DNA of 6,650 bases, taken from the NCBI GenBank assembly GCA_028293685.1, contig JAQGOI010000268.1:1-6650 (forward strand), read 5' to 3'. Both the position numbers and the translations under genes were made by a program. The notes under the pieces were generated by a model. It did no database searches and was not told the DNA's origin. It saw only the letters and a program-made list of their open reading frames with translations. This stretch comes from Lysobacteraceae bacterium (GTDB lineage: Bacteria > Pseudomonadota > Gammaproteobacteria > Xanthomonadales > Xanthomonadaceae). This document shows positions 1-6,546 of the stretch, one piece after another; the stretch's first letter is position 1, and each line of letters opens with the position of its first letter.

Positions 1-1422
1 GTTCTGCATGCGGCCGTCGATCTGCCGGGCGAACACCGCCAGCAGCAGGCTGATGCCGATACCCAGCCACAGGCAGGCGTTGCCGATCAGCTTGGCACCC
101 GCGTGGAGCCGCGCGCGTCGGGCGGCGGTGGCGGCGTCGTACTGGAGCTGGCCAGGTGACTGCGTGGTTCCGATCCATTCCTCGATCACCTCGGCCATCT
201 GCGCTGGAGTGACGATCGTGGATTGCAGGATGCCGTCCAGGCTTGCGCCACGCATCACGTTGCGGATCCAGCCGAGCTCCACGTCCTGTTTCTGCAGGAA
301 GTTGTCAAGCGCGAACGCCGGCGTGCTGACGTCGACGATCCCGCCGCGGCGCCAGAACGACTGCACCCGCAATCCTTCGGCCAACGCACGGTAGTCGATG
401 TATTGGCGATGCCACTGCCGCTGCGCTGCAATGCCGCTGACGATGATCCCTGCGGTGAAGAACAACAGGAACAGGTACAGCATTACGTCCTGGTTGGTGA
501 CGTCGGCATACAGGATGAATGAAAACCCCATCAGCGCGGCAAGCACATAGGTGATCAGCAATACCCTTGCGACGCGCCGCTGGTAGATCGTCGCCAGCCA
601 GTCGGCTACCTTGAACAGGCGTTCGATGGGACAGGTGGCATCCTCAAGCAAGGGATCGTCAGGCCGCGAGCCGATCTGGCTGCTGTACTGCAGCCAGTCG
701 CAGTCGAACTCGCAGTGCCGCTGGAACATCTGGTCGAAGGCGGACGGCAACGTCGCGTGCACGACGATGTCCTGATCGCAGGTCAGCCAACGCGGCGCCG
801 CCGCCGGGTCATCGTTGCCGTCCTGCCGCCGCGCCTGGATGTGGTGGACGATGGTCTCTTCGCCCAGCCCGAGCGAGCCGAGCGCCGCGCGGCGGCGATC
901 GATCGGGGTCGGCATGGTACCGAGCAGGTGGAAGTCCACCACCTGCGCCGTGCCGCCAAGCAGATCCGAGGGTCGGCCGTCCCACAAGGCCAGCAGGATG
1001 TGGCAATGGCTGGATATGAAGATGCCCGCCTGTGCGTATTGCACGTCACGCATAGGCCCCGGTTTTGACACCGCTGCCGTATCGTTGCCGGGCACGACAG
1101 ACAGCACGACACACTGCGCGCGCTGCCGTTGTGCCTCGAACCGCTCGAGCGCCGCCTGATGCGTGAAGTCATCCCGATACGACTCCGCAGACATCGGCAG
1201 CGGCGCCACGACACGCAGGCCCAGATCAAGTGCAACCTGCGCCACGAGCTGGTCGCTGCCTTCCGCCAGCGAAGACAACACGCTGATGGGCAAGCCCGGA
1301 TACCGCGCATGCAGATCGGCGAAAAACGTCTCCACCTGCGCCTGCAATTGCGGGAGATCCGTCTCCCGCAGGTTGCGGTGACCAGTCACGCCGACGACCA
1401 GGGTGCTGGCGAGCAGCGGCAT
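1..1422 (-). CDS. SLOG-like domain fused to SLATT-like transmembrane region (3' end beyond window)
   Basis: The frame is open for 474 codons from ATG at 1422 to the window edge, so the C-terminus is missing. Residues 1-170 look like a Rossmann-type SLOG domain, a family that binds nucleotides or NAD-derived ligands. Visible marks are a glycine-rich first strand and loop (GVTGHRNL, 11-18), an SLAEGSDQLVA helix start (51-61), PLPMSAESYRDDF (74-86) and a late hydrophobic strand with ALWDG (145-149) followed by GGTAQVV (156-162). Hydrophobic helices lie at about 286-306, 312-333 and 445-465. The stretch after the second, with YRALAEGLR (344-352), resembles SLATT-type membrane proteins, which are proposed to act as channel-like effectors regulated by an attached sensor. 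It is the third gene of a tight cluster, 11 bases after its neighbour, with a GAGG ribosome site. The SLOG call is fairly good, the SLATT call moderate, and no biochemical role is established. Confidence 0.8.
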   Translation of the reverse strand, partial: MPLLASTLVVGVTGHRNLRETDLPQLQAQVETFFADLHARYPGLPISVLSSLAEGSDQLVAQVALDLGLRVVAPLPMSAESYRDDFTHQAALERFEAQRQRAQCVVLSVVPGNDTAAVSKPGPMRDVQYAQAGIFISSHCHILLALWDGRPSDLLGGTAQVVDFHLLGTMPTPIDRRRAALGSLGLGEETIVHHIQARRQDGNDDPAAAPRWLTCDQDIVVHATLPSAFDQMFQRHCEFDCDWLQYSSQIGSRPDDPLLEDATCPIERLFKVADWLATIYQRRVARVLLITYVLAALMGFSFILYADVTNQDVMLYLFLLFFTAGIIVSGIAAQRQWHRQYIDYRALAEGLRVQSFWRRGGIVDVSTPAFALDNFLQKQDVELGWIRNVMRGASLDGILQSTIVTPAQMAEVIEEWIGTTQSPGQLQYDAATAARRARLHAGAKLIGNACLWLGIGISLLLAVFARQIDGRMQN

Positions 1423-1431
1423 CGGGCGCTG

Positions 1432-1435
1432 CCTC
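1432..1435 (-). promoter_or_regulatory. Ribosome binding site of the SLOG-membrane gene, overlapping the upstream stop codon
   Basis: Read on the minus strand, GAGG lies 9 bases before the ATG at 1422. It overlaps the TGA stop (1436-1434) of the preceding small gene. This fixes the start of the SLOG-membrane gene and suggests translation of the two genes is coupled. Confidence 0.6.
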
Positions 1436-1844
1436 AAACGGGAAGGTTCTTGATACCAGGGTCGCAGGGAATGGTCGTGTTGGCGGTGGTGTCGGTGACC
1501 GTTACCTTGTAGCTGCCGTCGAGCACACCGGAGCAGCTGTCATTGACCACGCGCGTTCGCGGCGCGTTGCCATGGGTACTGAGCTGACCGGTCGGATCGT
1601 TCTGGAAGGTGATTGTCGAAAACTGGTAGCGCGGGTCGGCCGTTGACACGAAGCCCACCGTCACGGCCGCGTTGCCGCCACCGATTCCATACGTGACCGA
1701 GCCGTTGTTGGCTGGTTGATTGCCACCAACGTACTTGTAGCTGTAGGGCGCACCGTTCGCGCCCGACACGTTGCTCCAGCCATCACCGTTGGTTGAGGAA
1801 TTGCGAACGTCCAGCATCACGCTGGTCGGATTGTTGGCAGGCAT
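1434..1844 (-). CDS. Small Asn/Ser/Thr/Gly-rich protein of unknown function in the TIR/SLOG cluster
   Basis: I do not recognise a family for this complete 136-residue protein. It has no signal peptide and no transmembrane segment. The composition is unusual: rich in Asn, Gly, Ser and Thr, with few charged residues, and with alternating polar and hydrophobic stretches (for example AVTVGFV, 60-66, and YKVTVTD, 112-118) that suggest an all-beta sandwich. Two cysteines (104 and 127) could pair if exported. The C-terminus ends with a CDPGIKN stretch (127-133). A strong GAGGAG ribosome site lies 8 bases before the ATG, and the start is only 2 bases after the TIR gene stop. My hand count gives about 60% GC. 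The position between a TIR gene and a SLOG-membrane gene suggests a functional partner, but what it binds or does is unknown. Confidence 0.82.
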   Translation of the reverse strand: MPANNPTSVMLDVRNSSTNGDGWSNVSGANGAPYSYKYVGGNQPANNGSVTYGIGGGNAAVTVGFVSTADPRYQFSTITFQNDPTGQLSTHGNAPRTRVVNDSCSGVLDGSYKVTVTDTTANTTIPCDPGIKNLPV

Positions 1845-1846
1845 TG

Positions 1847-4009
1847 TTATTGCTCCTCAGTCGATCGACACGTCGGGCAACGGGTATTCGCCCGTTGTGC
1901 TGCAGGCGCCCGCCGGTTCAATGCGGGCACCGAAACCATCACGATCCGCTCGGCGCTCTTGAATGGGGTCAGCGGCACGTAACCGGCCTCGACCAGGCGT
2001 GCGAGATATCCCGCGGCTTCGTCATTGCGTCGCTGGACCTGGAGCACGCGCACGAGAAGATCGAGCCGGCCGAACGCCGGTGGATCGCCAAGCCCATCGC
2101 GCAAAAGCCGCTCCGACGCCGACCACGCCGCCCTTGCCGTGTCCGGATGATCCAATGCCTGCTCCGTCCGTCCCTGCAGGTAGCGCATCTGCGCGAGAAG
2201 GCCGCGAAGGTCGTCGTTGGGCTTGAGCGCCCAAGCCGGTGCCAACTCCGCGTCCACCCGCTGCAGAAGAGGCAGCGCTTCGGTGGATGCATCGCGTTCC
2301 AGCGCCAGTTGCGCACGCAGCAACTGGCTGTCTGCCAATGACCGCAGGAAGCGTTCGTCGCCGCGTTCGGCGGCATGCGCCGCCGTCAGCCGCCGCTCCG
2401 CGTCCAACGCATCGCGATCGGCACCGACTGGATCCGTGCGCTGCGTGAGTTTCGCCTGCCACAGATGGCAGACCCCGGTGAGTTGTTGCCAGTCGAGATT
2501 GCGCCGGTCCTGCGCGGCCAGTGTCTCGGCCAGGCGCGTTGCCTCGTCCAGGTTGCGTCGGGCGTCGTCGGTCCTTCCACGGAACGCCTGGGCCTGCGCC
2601 AACAGCACGCGCGCATCGAGCCAGTCTTTTTTCCAGATCGCATTGTCCGGTTCGGCCTTGCGATTTTGCGACAGTGCGGCCAGCTGTTCTTCAAAGCGCG
2701 CTTGCGCCTCGGACAATCGCCCATCCTCCAGCGCGAGCGAGCCCAGCCACGAGGCCGCCGTCGCTGCTTCGTCGCGCAGGGACGTGTCCTGCGGATGCGT
2801 CTTCATCCAGCTGCGATACAACGCCAGCTCGGCGCGGAACGCCTGTTCGGCTTGCCTGTTGCGGCCGCGGCTCTGGTCCAGCACGGCGAGGTTGTGATGG
2901 CCGTAGGCGACTTCGCGTTGCCATTCGAAACGATTGGGATCCATCGCCGCCAGCCGCAGCGCGCTGTCCCGATAGCGCCGCAGCCACGTCTGCGCGTCGT
3001 TGAACAAACCCTTGCGCCAGAACACCAGGCCGATCCAGTACTCCGCCTGTGCGCGATCGAACAATCGCTGGCCGTTACCGGGTTGGCGCTCGAGCAGTGC
3101 GCTGCTGCGCGCGTATGCCTCCCGGAACGCCGCCAGCGCACGGTCGTGTTTGCCTTCGTCCAGCCGCACCTGGCCGATGCCGGTGAGCGAGCGGGCCTGG
3201 TCTTCCAGGGCGCGATCGCTCAGGTCGCGCGGCTGCAATGTCGCGAAGTACCGCGTGGCCTTGTCATCGACCGCGCTCATCAGGTCCAGCCGGCCGACCG
3301 TCTCCAGCTTTTCGCGCAAGTCGCCCAGCATGAAACCGAGGATGTCTTCGGCCTGGGCCTGCCGGCGCTGGGCGTCATTGCGCGCGATGTACGCCGTCGC
3401 GGCCAGACCGAAGGCCACCACCATGGCCAGGACCGCGCCGACGGTGATCGCCAGAAGCCTGCGATGCCGGCGCTGCGCTTCACGGCGCGCGAGGGTGTCG
3501 TAGCTCACGCCCAGCAAACCGGCGACCAGGCGCAGGAACGCGCGCTCGCGGCCATCGCCTTCACGCCGCGCGTCTGCGGCCAGCGGCTCCCTGGCGACGC
3601 CGTCGGCTCCCGGAGCGGTCAGCGGGCGTGGGAAGCACGAAGCCTCCATCTCGCTCGAACCGGGCTTGCCATCGACGATGAAACACGCGATCCGGTCACT
3701 GCGACCCAACGCCTGGAAGGCCTCGATTTCACCGTGGACCCAACGCGACTGGGCCGCGGCCGGCGAGCAGATGACGATCAGTGCAGCCGACTCTGCCAAT
3801 GCGGCCCTGATCGTCGCACCCAGGTCTCCGGACGTCGGCAACTCGTCGCGATCGCGGAAGACCGTCCCGAGGCGGACACCGATCGGGCCATCTGGACCCT
3901 GCGTGCCCACCAGCGAGGCAGGAACCCGAAACCCTTCCAGCCGCCGGTGCAGCCACTGCGCCCAGAGCGCGTCTGCATGGCTGTAGCTGAGAAATGCCGC
4001 GTAACGCAT
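1847..4009 (-). CDS. TIR domain protein with transmembrane helix and C-terminal TPR-like repeats
   Basis: The protein has 720 residues from the preferred start. Residues 1-130 form a TIR domain: a first strand with FLSYSHAD (6-13), a conserved loop FRDRDELPTSGDLG (51-64), a strand LIVICSP (77-83) and SRWVHGEIE (88-96), in which E94 is the likely catalytic glutamate of NAD-cleaving TIR enzymes. An Arg-rich stretch (175-184) precedes one transmembrane helix at about 185-209. By the positive-inside rule the TIR domain would be cytoplasmic and the rest periplasmic. A segment with FMLGDLREKLETVGRLDL (226-243) leads into helical TPR-like repeats from about 265 to 675, with motifs such as GKHDRALAAFREAY (286-299). 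The tail carries CPTC (711-714). The ATG at 4009 is chosen because the TIR strand begins at once and a GGA ribosome site lies 6 bases upstream. An in-frame ATG at 4048 has no such site. NADase activity is inferred, not shown. Confidence 0.92.
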   Translation of the reverse strand: MRYAAFLSYSHADALWAQWLHRRLEGFRVPASLVGTQGPDGPIGVRLGTVFRDRDELPTSGDLGATIRAALAESAALIVICSPAAAQSRWVHGEIEAFQALGRSDRIACFIVDGKPGSSEMEASCFPRPLTAPGADGVAREPLAADARREGDGRERAFLRLVAGLLGVSYDTLARREAQRRHRRLLAITVGAVLAMVVAFGLAATAYIARNDAQRRQAQAEDILGFMLGDLREKLETVGRLDLMSAVDDKATRYFATLQPRDLSDRALEDQARSLTGIGQVRLDEGKHDRALAAFREAYARSSALLERQPGNGQRLFDRAQAEYWIGLVFWRKGLFNDAQTWLRRYRDSALRLAAMDPNRFEWQREVAYGHHNLAVLDQSRGRNRQAEQAFRAELALYRSWMKTHPQDTSLRDEAATAASWLGSLALEDGRLSEAQARFEEQLAALSQNRKAEPDNAIWKKDWLDARVLLAQAQAFRGRTDDARRNLDEATRLAETLAAQDRRNLDWQQLTGVCHLWQAKLTQRTDPVGADRDALDAERRLTAAHAAERGDERFLRSLADSQLLRAQLALERDASTEALPLLQRVDAELAPAWALKPNDDLRGLLAQMRYLQGRTEQALDHPDTARAAWSASERLLRDGLGDPPAFGRLDLLVRVLQVQRRNDEAAGYLARLVEAGYVPLTPFKSAERIVMVSVPALNRRAPAAQRANTRCPTCRSTEEQ
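1853..1858 (-). promoter_or_regulatory. Strong Shine-Dalgarno of the small middle gene, inside the TIR gene end
   Basis: GAGGAG on the minus strand lies 8 bases before the ATG at 1844, within the last codons of the TIR gene (stop TAA at 1849-1847). It is the best ribosome site in the window. It supports the short ORF as a real gene that may be made in greater amount than the TIR protein. Confidence 0.7.
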
Positions 4010-4021
4010 GGCATTTCCATG
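4007..4021 (-). promoter_or_regulatory. Small hairpin covering the TIR gene start codon
   Basis: On the minus strand CATGG and CCATG form a perfect 5-bp stem around a 5-base AAATG loop. The 3' arm contains the preferred TIR start codon and the 5' arm contains part of the GGA ribosome site. Such a structure could limit translation initiation, but a 5-bp stem is weak and common by chance. Confidence 0.25.
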
Positions 4022-4145
4022 ATCCGGGACTGATGGCAACGGCAGCATCGATAACGAACGGCCACCGGTGGGGCGATCGAGCCTACGGTCGAGCTGCGAC
4101 GGCCGGCCAGAGGGGGCTGAGTGCGCTCGTCTTCACGGACCCGGC
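4010..4145. other. 136-base intergenic region upstream of the TIR cluster
   Basis: This is the longest gene-free gap in the window and the natural place for the promoter of the three-gene cluster. I see no convincing -35/-10 pair and no hairpin followed by a T run. It contains a perfect 10-bp palindrome, CCACCGGTGG (4062-4071), about 53 bases before the TIR start codon, and an 8-bp GGCCGGCC palindrome nearer the DUF1456 gene. Either could be an operator half-site or chance in GC-rich DNA. Confidence 0.5.
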
Positions 4146-4616
4146 CTACGCGCCCCGCACGCGCAGGGTCAACCCCTTGAGGAAATTGCGCAGCATCTGG
4201 TCGCCGCACAAGCGGAAGTTCTTGTGCCCCGGCTGGCGAAACAGTGCGGACAACTCTGGCCTCGAGACCGGGAAACCAGCGTCCTCGAAGCACTGATGCA
4301 TGTCCACGTCCTTGAGCTCGAACGCGACACGCAGTTTCTTGAGGACCAGATTGTTGGTGATGCGCTTTTCCACCGGTCGCGGCGGCAGGCTCGGATCCCT
4401 GCCGCGGTAATGGACGACCAGTCCGTCGAGGAAATGCGCGAGGACGCGATCGCTGCATTCGGCATAGGTCGGATCGTCATCCTTTCTCAGGAATGCCTGC
4501 ACGTTTTCCTTGTCGATGGCGAAATCCGAATCGGCCAGCCTGGTGATCTCCACGACCTTGACGTCGCTGAGGTCGAGCATGTAACGGATGCTGCGCAGTA
4601 CATCGTTGTTGATCAT
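4146..4616 (-). CDS. yehS: DUF1456 family protein, YehS-like
   Basis: This 156-residue protein of unknown biochemical function belongs to the DUF1456 family, with YehS of E. coli as relative. It is built from two repeats of about 70 residues. The first starts at INNDVLRSIRYML (2-14) and the second at ITNNLVLKKLRVAFEL (86-101). Each ends with a similar block: LAHFLDGLVVHYRG (59-72) and LRNFLKGLTLRVRG (142-155). The HKNFRLCGDQ block (131-140) matches the family closely. The length equals that of YehS. I chose ATG 4616 because family members begin at this point and GGA lies 6 bases upstream. An upstream in-frame ATG at 4658 has GAGG too close to it. The gene follows the YdeI-like gene by 46 bases. 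It looks like ordinary chromosomal content, separated from the TIR cluster by the 136-base gap. Confidence 0.93.
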   Translation of the reverse strand: MINNDVLRSIRYMLDLSDVKVVEITRLADSDFAIDKENVQAFLRKDDDPTYAECSDRVLAHFLDGLVVHYRGRDPSLPPRPVEKRITNNLVLKKLRVAFELKDVDMHQCFEDAGFPVSRPELSALFRQPGHKNFRLCGDQMLRNFLKGLTLRVRGA

Positions 4617-4662
4617 TGCCGTTCCGTTGAAAAACAGATTGCGAAAAGGACGAGGCATTGCC

Positions 4663-5265
4663 TCAGCACTTCTCGTACTTCCAGTTGCGGCGCTTGCCGT
4701 CGGCCATCCATTCGATCGCCTGCAGCAGGCGCTTCTGGCGTGTTTCCTCGCGCTTGGCCTGGGTGATCCACTCCACGTACTCGCGCTGCTGGCCCGGGGG
4801 AAAGCGTTCAAACGTCGCCCCGGCCTTTGCGTTTTTCCGGAGCGCGGCAGCAAGGTCCGCTGGCACGACCAACGGTCTTGGCCTCGCGGTCCTGCGCGCG
4901 GCCGTCGTCTTGACTCCGTCCTCGTTGAGCTTCATCGCCTTGCGGATATCCGCGACCAGCTGTTTCTTCGGCGGCAGGTCGGCCAGCGCGGTCAGCTTCC
5001 CGTAGCTGCCCATACCGTCGCGGGCCTGGTCCGCGCCTACGACCAGTGCATGTTTCCAGTAGCCAAATGACGCGTGCTGCTTGAACGCCGCCATGCCGCA
5101 CAGGATGCCGCCCGCATACACGAAGCTGGGCACACTCCATTTCATTGTTTCCTCGACATCGGGACAAGCTTCGTGGACGACATCGCGCATGTACGCCAGG
5201 ACCGGTCGCGCGAACTCCGCCTGGCGCGCGATGTAGGCGTCGATGCGTGGGTCGCGCCGCGTCAT
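4663..5265 (-). CDS. YdeI/OmdA family protein with DUF1801-like N-terminal domain
   Basis: This is a complete 200-residue cytoplasmic protein. Residues 15-112 fit the DUF1801 (YdhG-like) fold, seen in CPDVEETMKWSVPSF (34-48), GILCGMAAFKQHASFGYW (53-70) and LPPKKQLVADIRKAMKLN (97-114). After an Arg/Ala-rich linker (122-131), residues 133-190 fit the OmdA (bacteriocin-protection) domain, with the family's ending visible in YVEWITQAKREETRQKRL (163-180). This two-domain layout is that of YdeI proteins, linked in Salmonella to OmpD association and resistance to polymyxin and peptides. No enzymatic function is established. It begins 28 bases after the STAS-like gene and is 46 bases before the DUF1456 gene. 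The ribosome site is weak. The start is supported by the typical MTRRDPRIDAYI beginning. Confidence 0.9.
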   Translation of the reverse strand: MTRRDPRIDAYIARQAEFARPVLAYMRDVVHEACPDVEETMKWSVPSFVYAGGILCGMAAFKQHASFGYWKHALVVGADQARDGMGSYGKLTALADLPPKKQLVADIRKAMKLNEDGVKTTAARRTARPRPLVVPADLAAALRKNAKAGATFERFPPGQQREYVEWITQAKREETRQKRLLQAIEWMADGKRRNWKYEKC

Positions 5266-5293
5266 GCCTGTCGCTTGCCGGAATGGACCGGCG

Positions 5294-5722
5294 TCATGGT
5301 GTCCGATGCCCCACGGGGGCGTCCAGGTCAGGAATGTGCGACGCCTGCGCCTTCAGCCAAGCGAAGGCATCGTCGTGCGTCGCGAACACTTCGCTATGCA
5401 ATCCGAAGTTGTGCCCGGCAAGCACGCCGAAGCGCTCGTGGTCGATGAGCTCTGGCCGCACGACCAGCGCGCAATGGATCCGGCCACGTGCGGCCCCGGC
5501 CCAGGCGCGAACCATCTGGTGGCGCGCCGCAATGCTCGGGGAAGCAAACCCCACCAGATCCCTGCCATCGATCAGGCAACGATCGTGCGACAGCACGACG
5601 GCCTGCTCGATGACCGACGTCACCTGTCTGACAACCGCATCGAACCCCGCCTTGCCGGAGATCCGATACGCCGCAATGCCGTCGACGACGTCGAGCGGGG
5701 TTGTTGTCAGTGAATCCGTCAT
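5294..5722 (-). CDS. STAS/SpoIIAA-like small cytoplasmic protein
   Basis: This 142-residue protein has an alternating strand/helix pattern like the STAS/SpoIIAA or SEC14-like fold. Helix 25-44 (GFDAVVRQVTSVIEQAVVLS) follows the first strand pair. A core strand CLIDGRDLVGFASPS (49-63) occupies the place where STAS anti-sigma antagonists carry their phosphorylation site, then comes a helix with RHQMVRAWAGAA (67-78), strand HCALVVRPE (83-91), and a final EVFATHDDAFAWL (111-123) strand and helix. It carries no serine at the classic phosphorylated position in the core strand, so regulation by phosphorylation is doubtful. No signal peptide is seen. ATG 5722 is preferred because protein-like sequence begins there. 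The frame stays open upstream, but that part is Arg/Gly-rich and overlaps the phosphatase gene. The gene lies 77 bases after the phosphatase gene. The fold call is moderate and the partner unknown. Confidence 0.8.
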   Translation of the reverse strand: MTDSLTTTPLDVVDGIAAYRISGKAGFDAVVRQVTSVIEQAVVLSHDRCLIDGRDLVGFASPSIAARHQMVRAWAGAARGRIHCALVVRPELIDHERFGVLAGHNFGLHSEVFATHDDAFAWLKAQASHIPDLDAPVGHRTP

Positions 5723-5799
5723 GCCGATGCCGTTGCGTCCTGCTGCCCGCTCCCCGCGACACGAGCGCCGGCGAACGATGGGCCTGGTGGTGACCGCTG

Positions 5800-6495
5800 C
5801 TAGGGTAACGCCGGAATCGCCAGGTTGCGGTCCTTGTCGCCCGTCGCGCCGGTGCGCAGGTTGGCGGGGATATGCCCGACATCGCTCACCGCGATGACCT
5901 TGACGCGACCGTCGGCCTCGATGCGGATCTGGGTGATGCTGGCATGGCCGACCGACAGCTCCAGCCACGCAGTCGTGTCGACGCCCAGCGCACGCGTGAC
6001 CAGGTAACGGATCACGTTGCCGTGGCAGACGAACAATTCATTGCGCTCGGCACCCGATGCCGGTCGGAAGTACGTGGCGAATACCCTGTCGAGCTGGGCC
6101 TTGCACGCCGCAAGATCGGCCGGCTTCTCGTCCTTCATGATCTCGGTCCGGCGCGTGGGCGGCGTGCACTCTGCCAGGTCGTCGATGATGTCGAAACGAC
6201 GTCCAGGAAAATCCATGCCGATGACAGCCGCGGTATCGCGCGCACGCTGCATCGGGCTGGCGTACAACGCGTCGAACCGGAACGGCAATGCCGCCAGCCG
6301 TGCACCCACCAGATGCGCCTGCGCTACGCCGAGTGGCGACAGCCCGGGGCCCTGTCGCATATCGATGGATGGATCAGGCAGGTAATTGCCATGGCGCACC
6401 AGGACAATGGTTCGCGCTGCCGGCGCCGGCGTGTCAGCGGCCTGCGCGGAAGAGACCAGGAACAGGCACAGCAGGGCGCACAGGATTCTTTTCAT
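5800..6495 (-). CDS. Periplasmic histidine phosphatase, PGAM5-like
   Basis: This 231-residue histidine phosphatase superfamily protein removes phosphate through a phosphohistidine intermediate. Residues 1-19 form a signal peptide with KR at the start, a hydrophobic core and an AQA cleavage site, so it should act in the periplasm. The catalytic motif is RHG (34-36) in VLVRHGNYL, with the second histidine H158 in FVCHGNVIRYLV (155-166), R84/R86 in SPMQRARDTA and E109 as the candidate acid. The FVCHGNVIRY block, GHASITQIRI (183-192), the DGRV turn and the GHIP ending match PGAM5, the mitochondrial Ser/Thr phosphatase, better than phosphoglycerate mutases. Substrate is not predictable. An alternative in-frame ATG at 6513 adds six residues. 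Neither start has a clear ribosome site, but MKRILCALL gives the cleaner signal peptide. It follows the receiver-domain gene by about 50 bases. Confidence 0.9.
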   Translation of the reverse strand: MKRILCALLCLFLVSSAQAADTPAPAARTIVLVRHGNYLPDPSIDMRQGPGLSPLGVAQAHLVGARLAALPFRFDALYASPMQRARDTAAVIGMDFPGRRFDIIDDLAECTPPTRRTEIMKDEKPADLAACKAQLDRVFATYFRPASGAERNELFVCHGNVIRYLVTRALGVDTTAWLELSVGHASITQIRIEADGRVKVIAVSDVGHIPANLRTGATGDKDRNLAIPALP

Positions 6496-6546
6496 GAGGC
6501 GAGTATTCGGCACAAACCGCGAGCAGCCAAGCGCTGCTTCGAAGGC

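Noticed and set aside
8..522. Plus strand frames over the SLOG-membrane gene (8-394 and 223-522)
   Set aside because: They are antisense to the membrane region, have no ribosome site or domain, and conflict with the well-supported minus strand gene.
783..1310. A 175-codon minus strand frame inside the SLOG-membrane gene
   Set aside because: It is Arg/Cys/Trp-rich out-of-frame sequence. The frame used here has coherent strands, helices and motifs over 474 codons.
2375..4033. A 552-codon open frame on the plus strand, antisense to the TIR-TPR gene
   Set aside because: Its product is Arg/Gln-rich without any recognisable domain, while the minus strand frame has clear TIR, membrane and repeat features. 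Long antisense frames are common in GC-rich codon-biased genes.
4010..4048. N-terminal extension of the TIR gene to ATG 4048
   Set aside because: There is no ribosome site before 4048 and the TIR strand starts immediately after the ATG at 4009.
4617..4853. N-terminal extension of the DUF1456 gene to 4853
   Set aside because: It would overlap the YdeI-like gene and encode an Arg/Ser-rich low-complexity stretch, while family members begin at MINND-like sequence.
5723..5968. N-terminal extension of the STAS-like gene to 5968
   Set aside because: It would overlap the phosphatase gene and reads as Arg/Gly-rich shadow sequence without domain features.
6522..6538. Hairpin AGCAGC-loop-GCTGCT between the receiver-domain gene and the phosphatase gene as a terminator
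   Set aside because: The stem is only 6 bp and no T run follows it, so a terminator cannot be supported.
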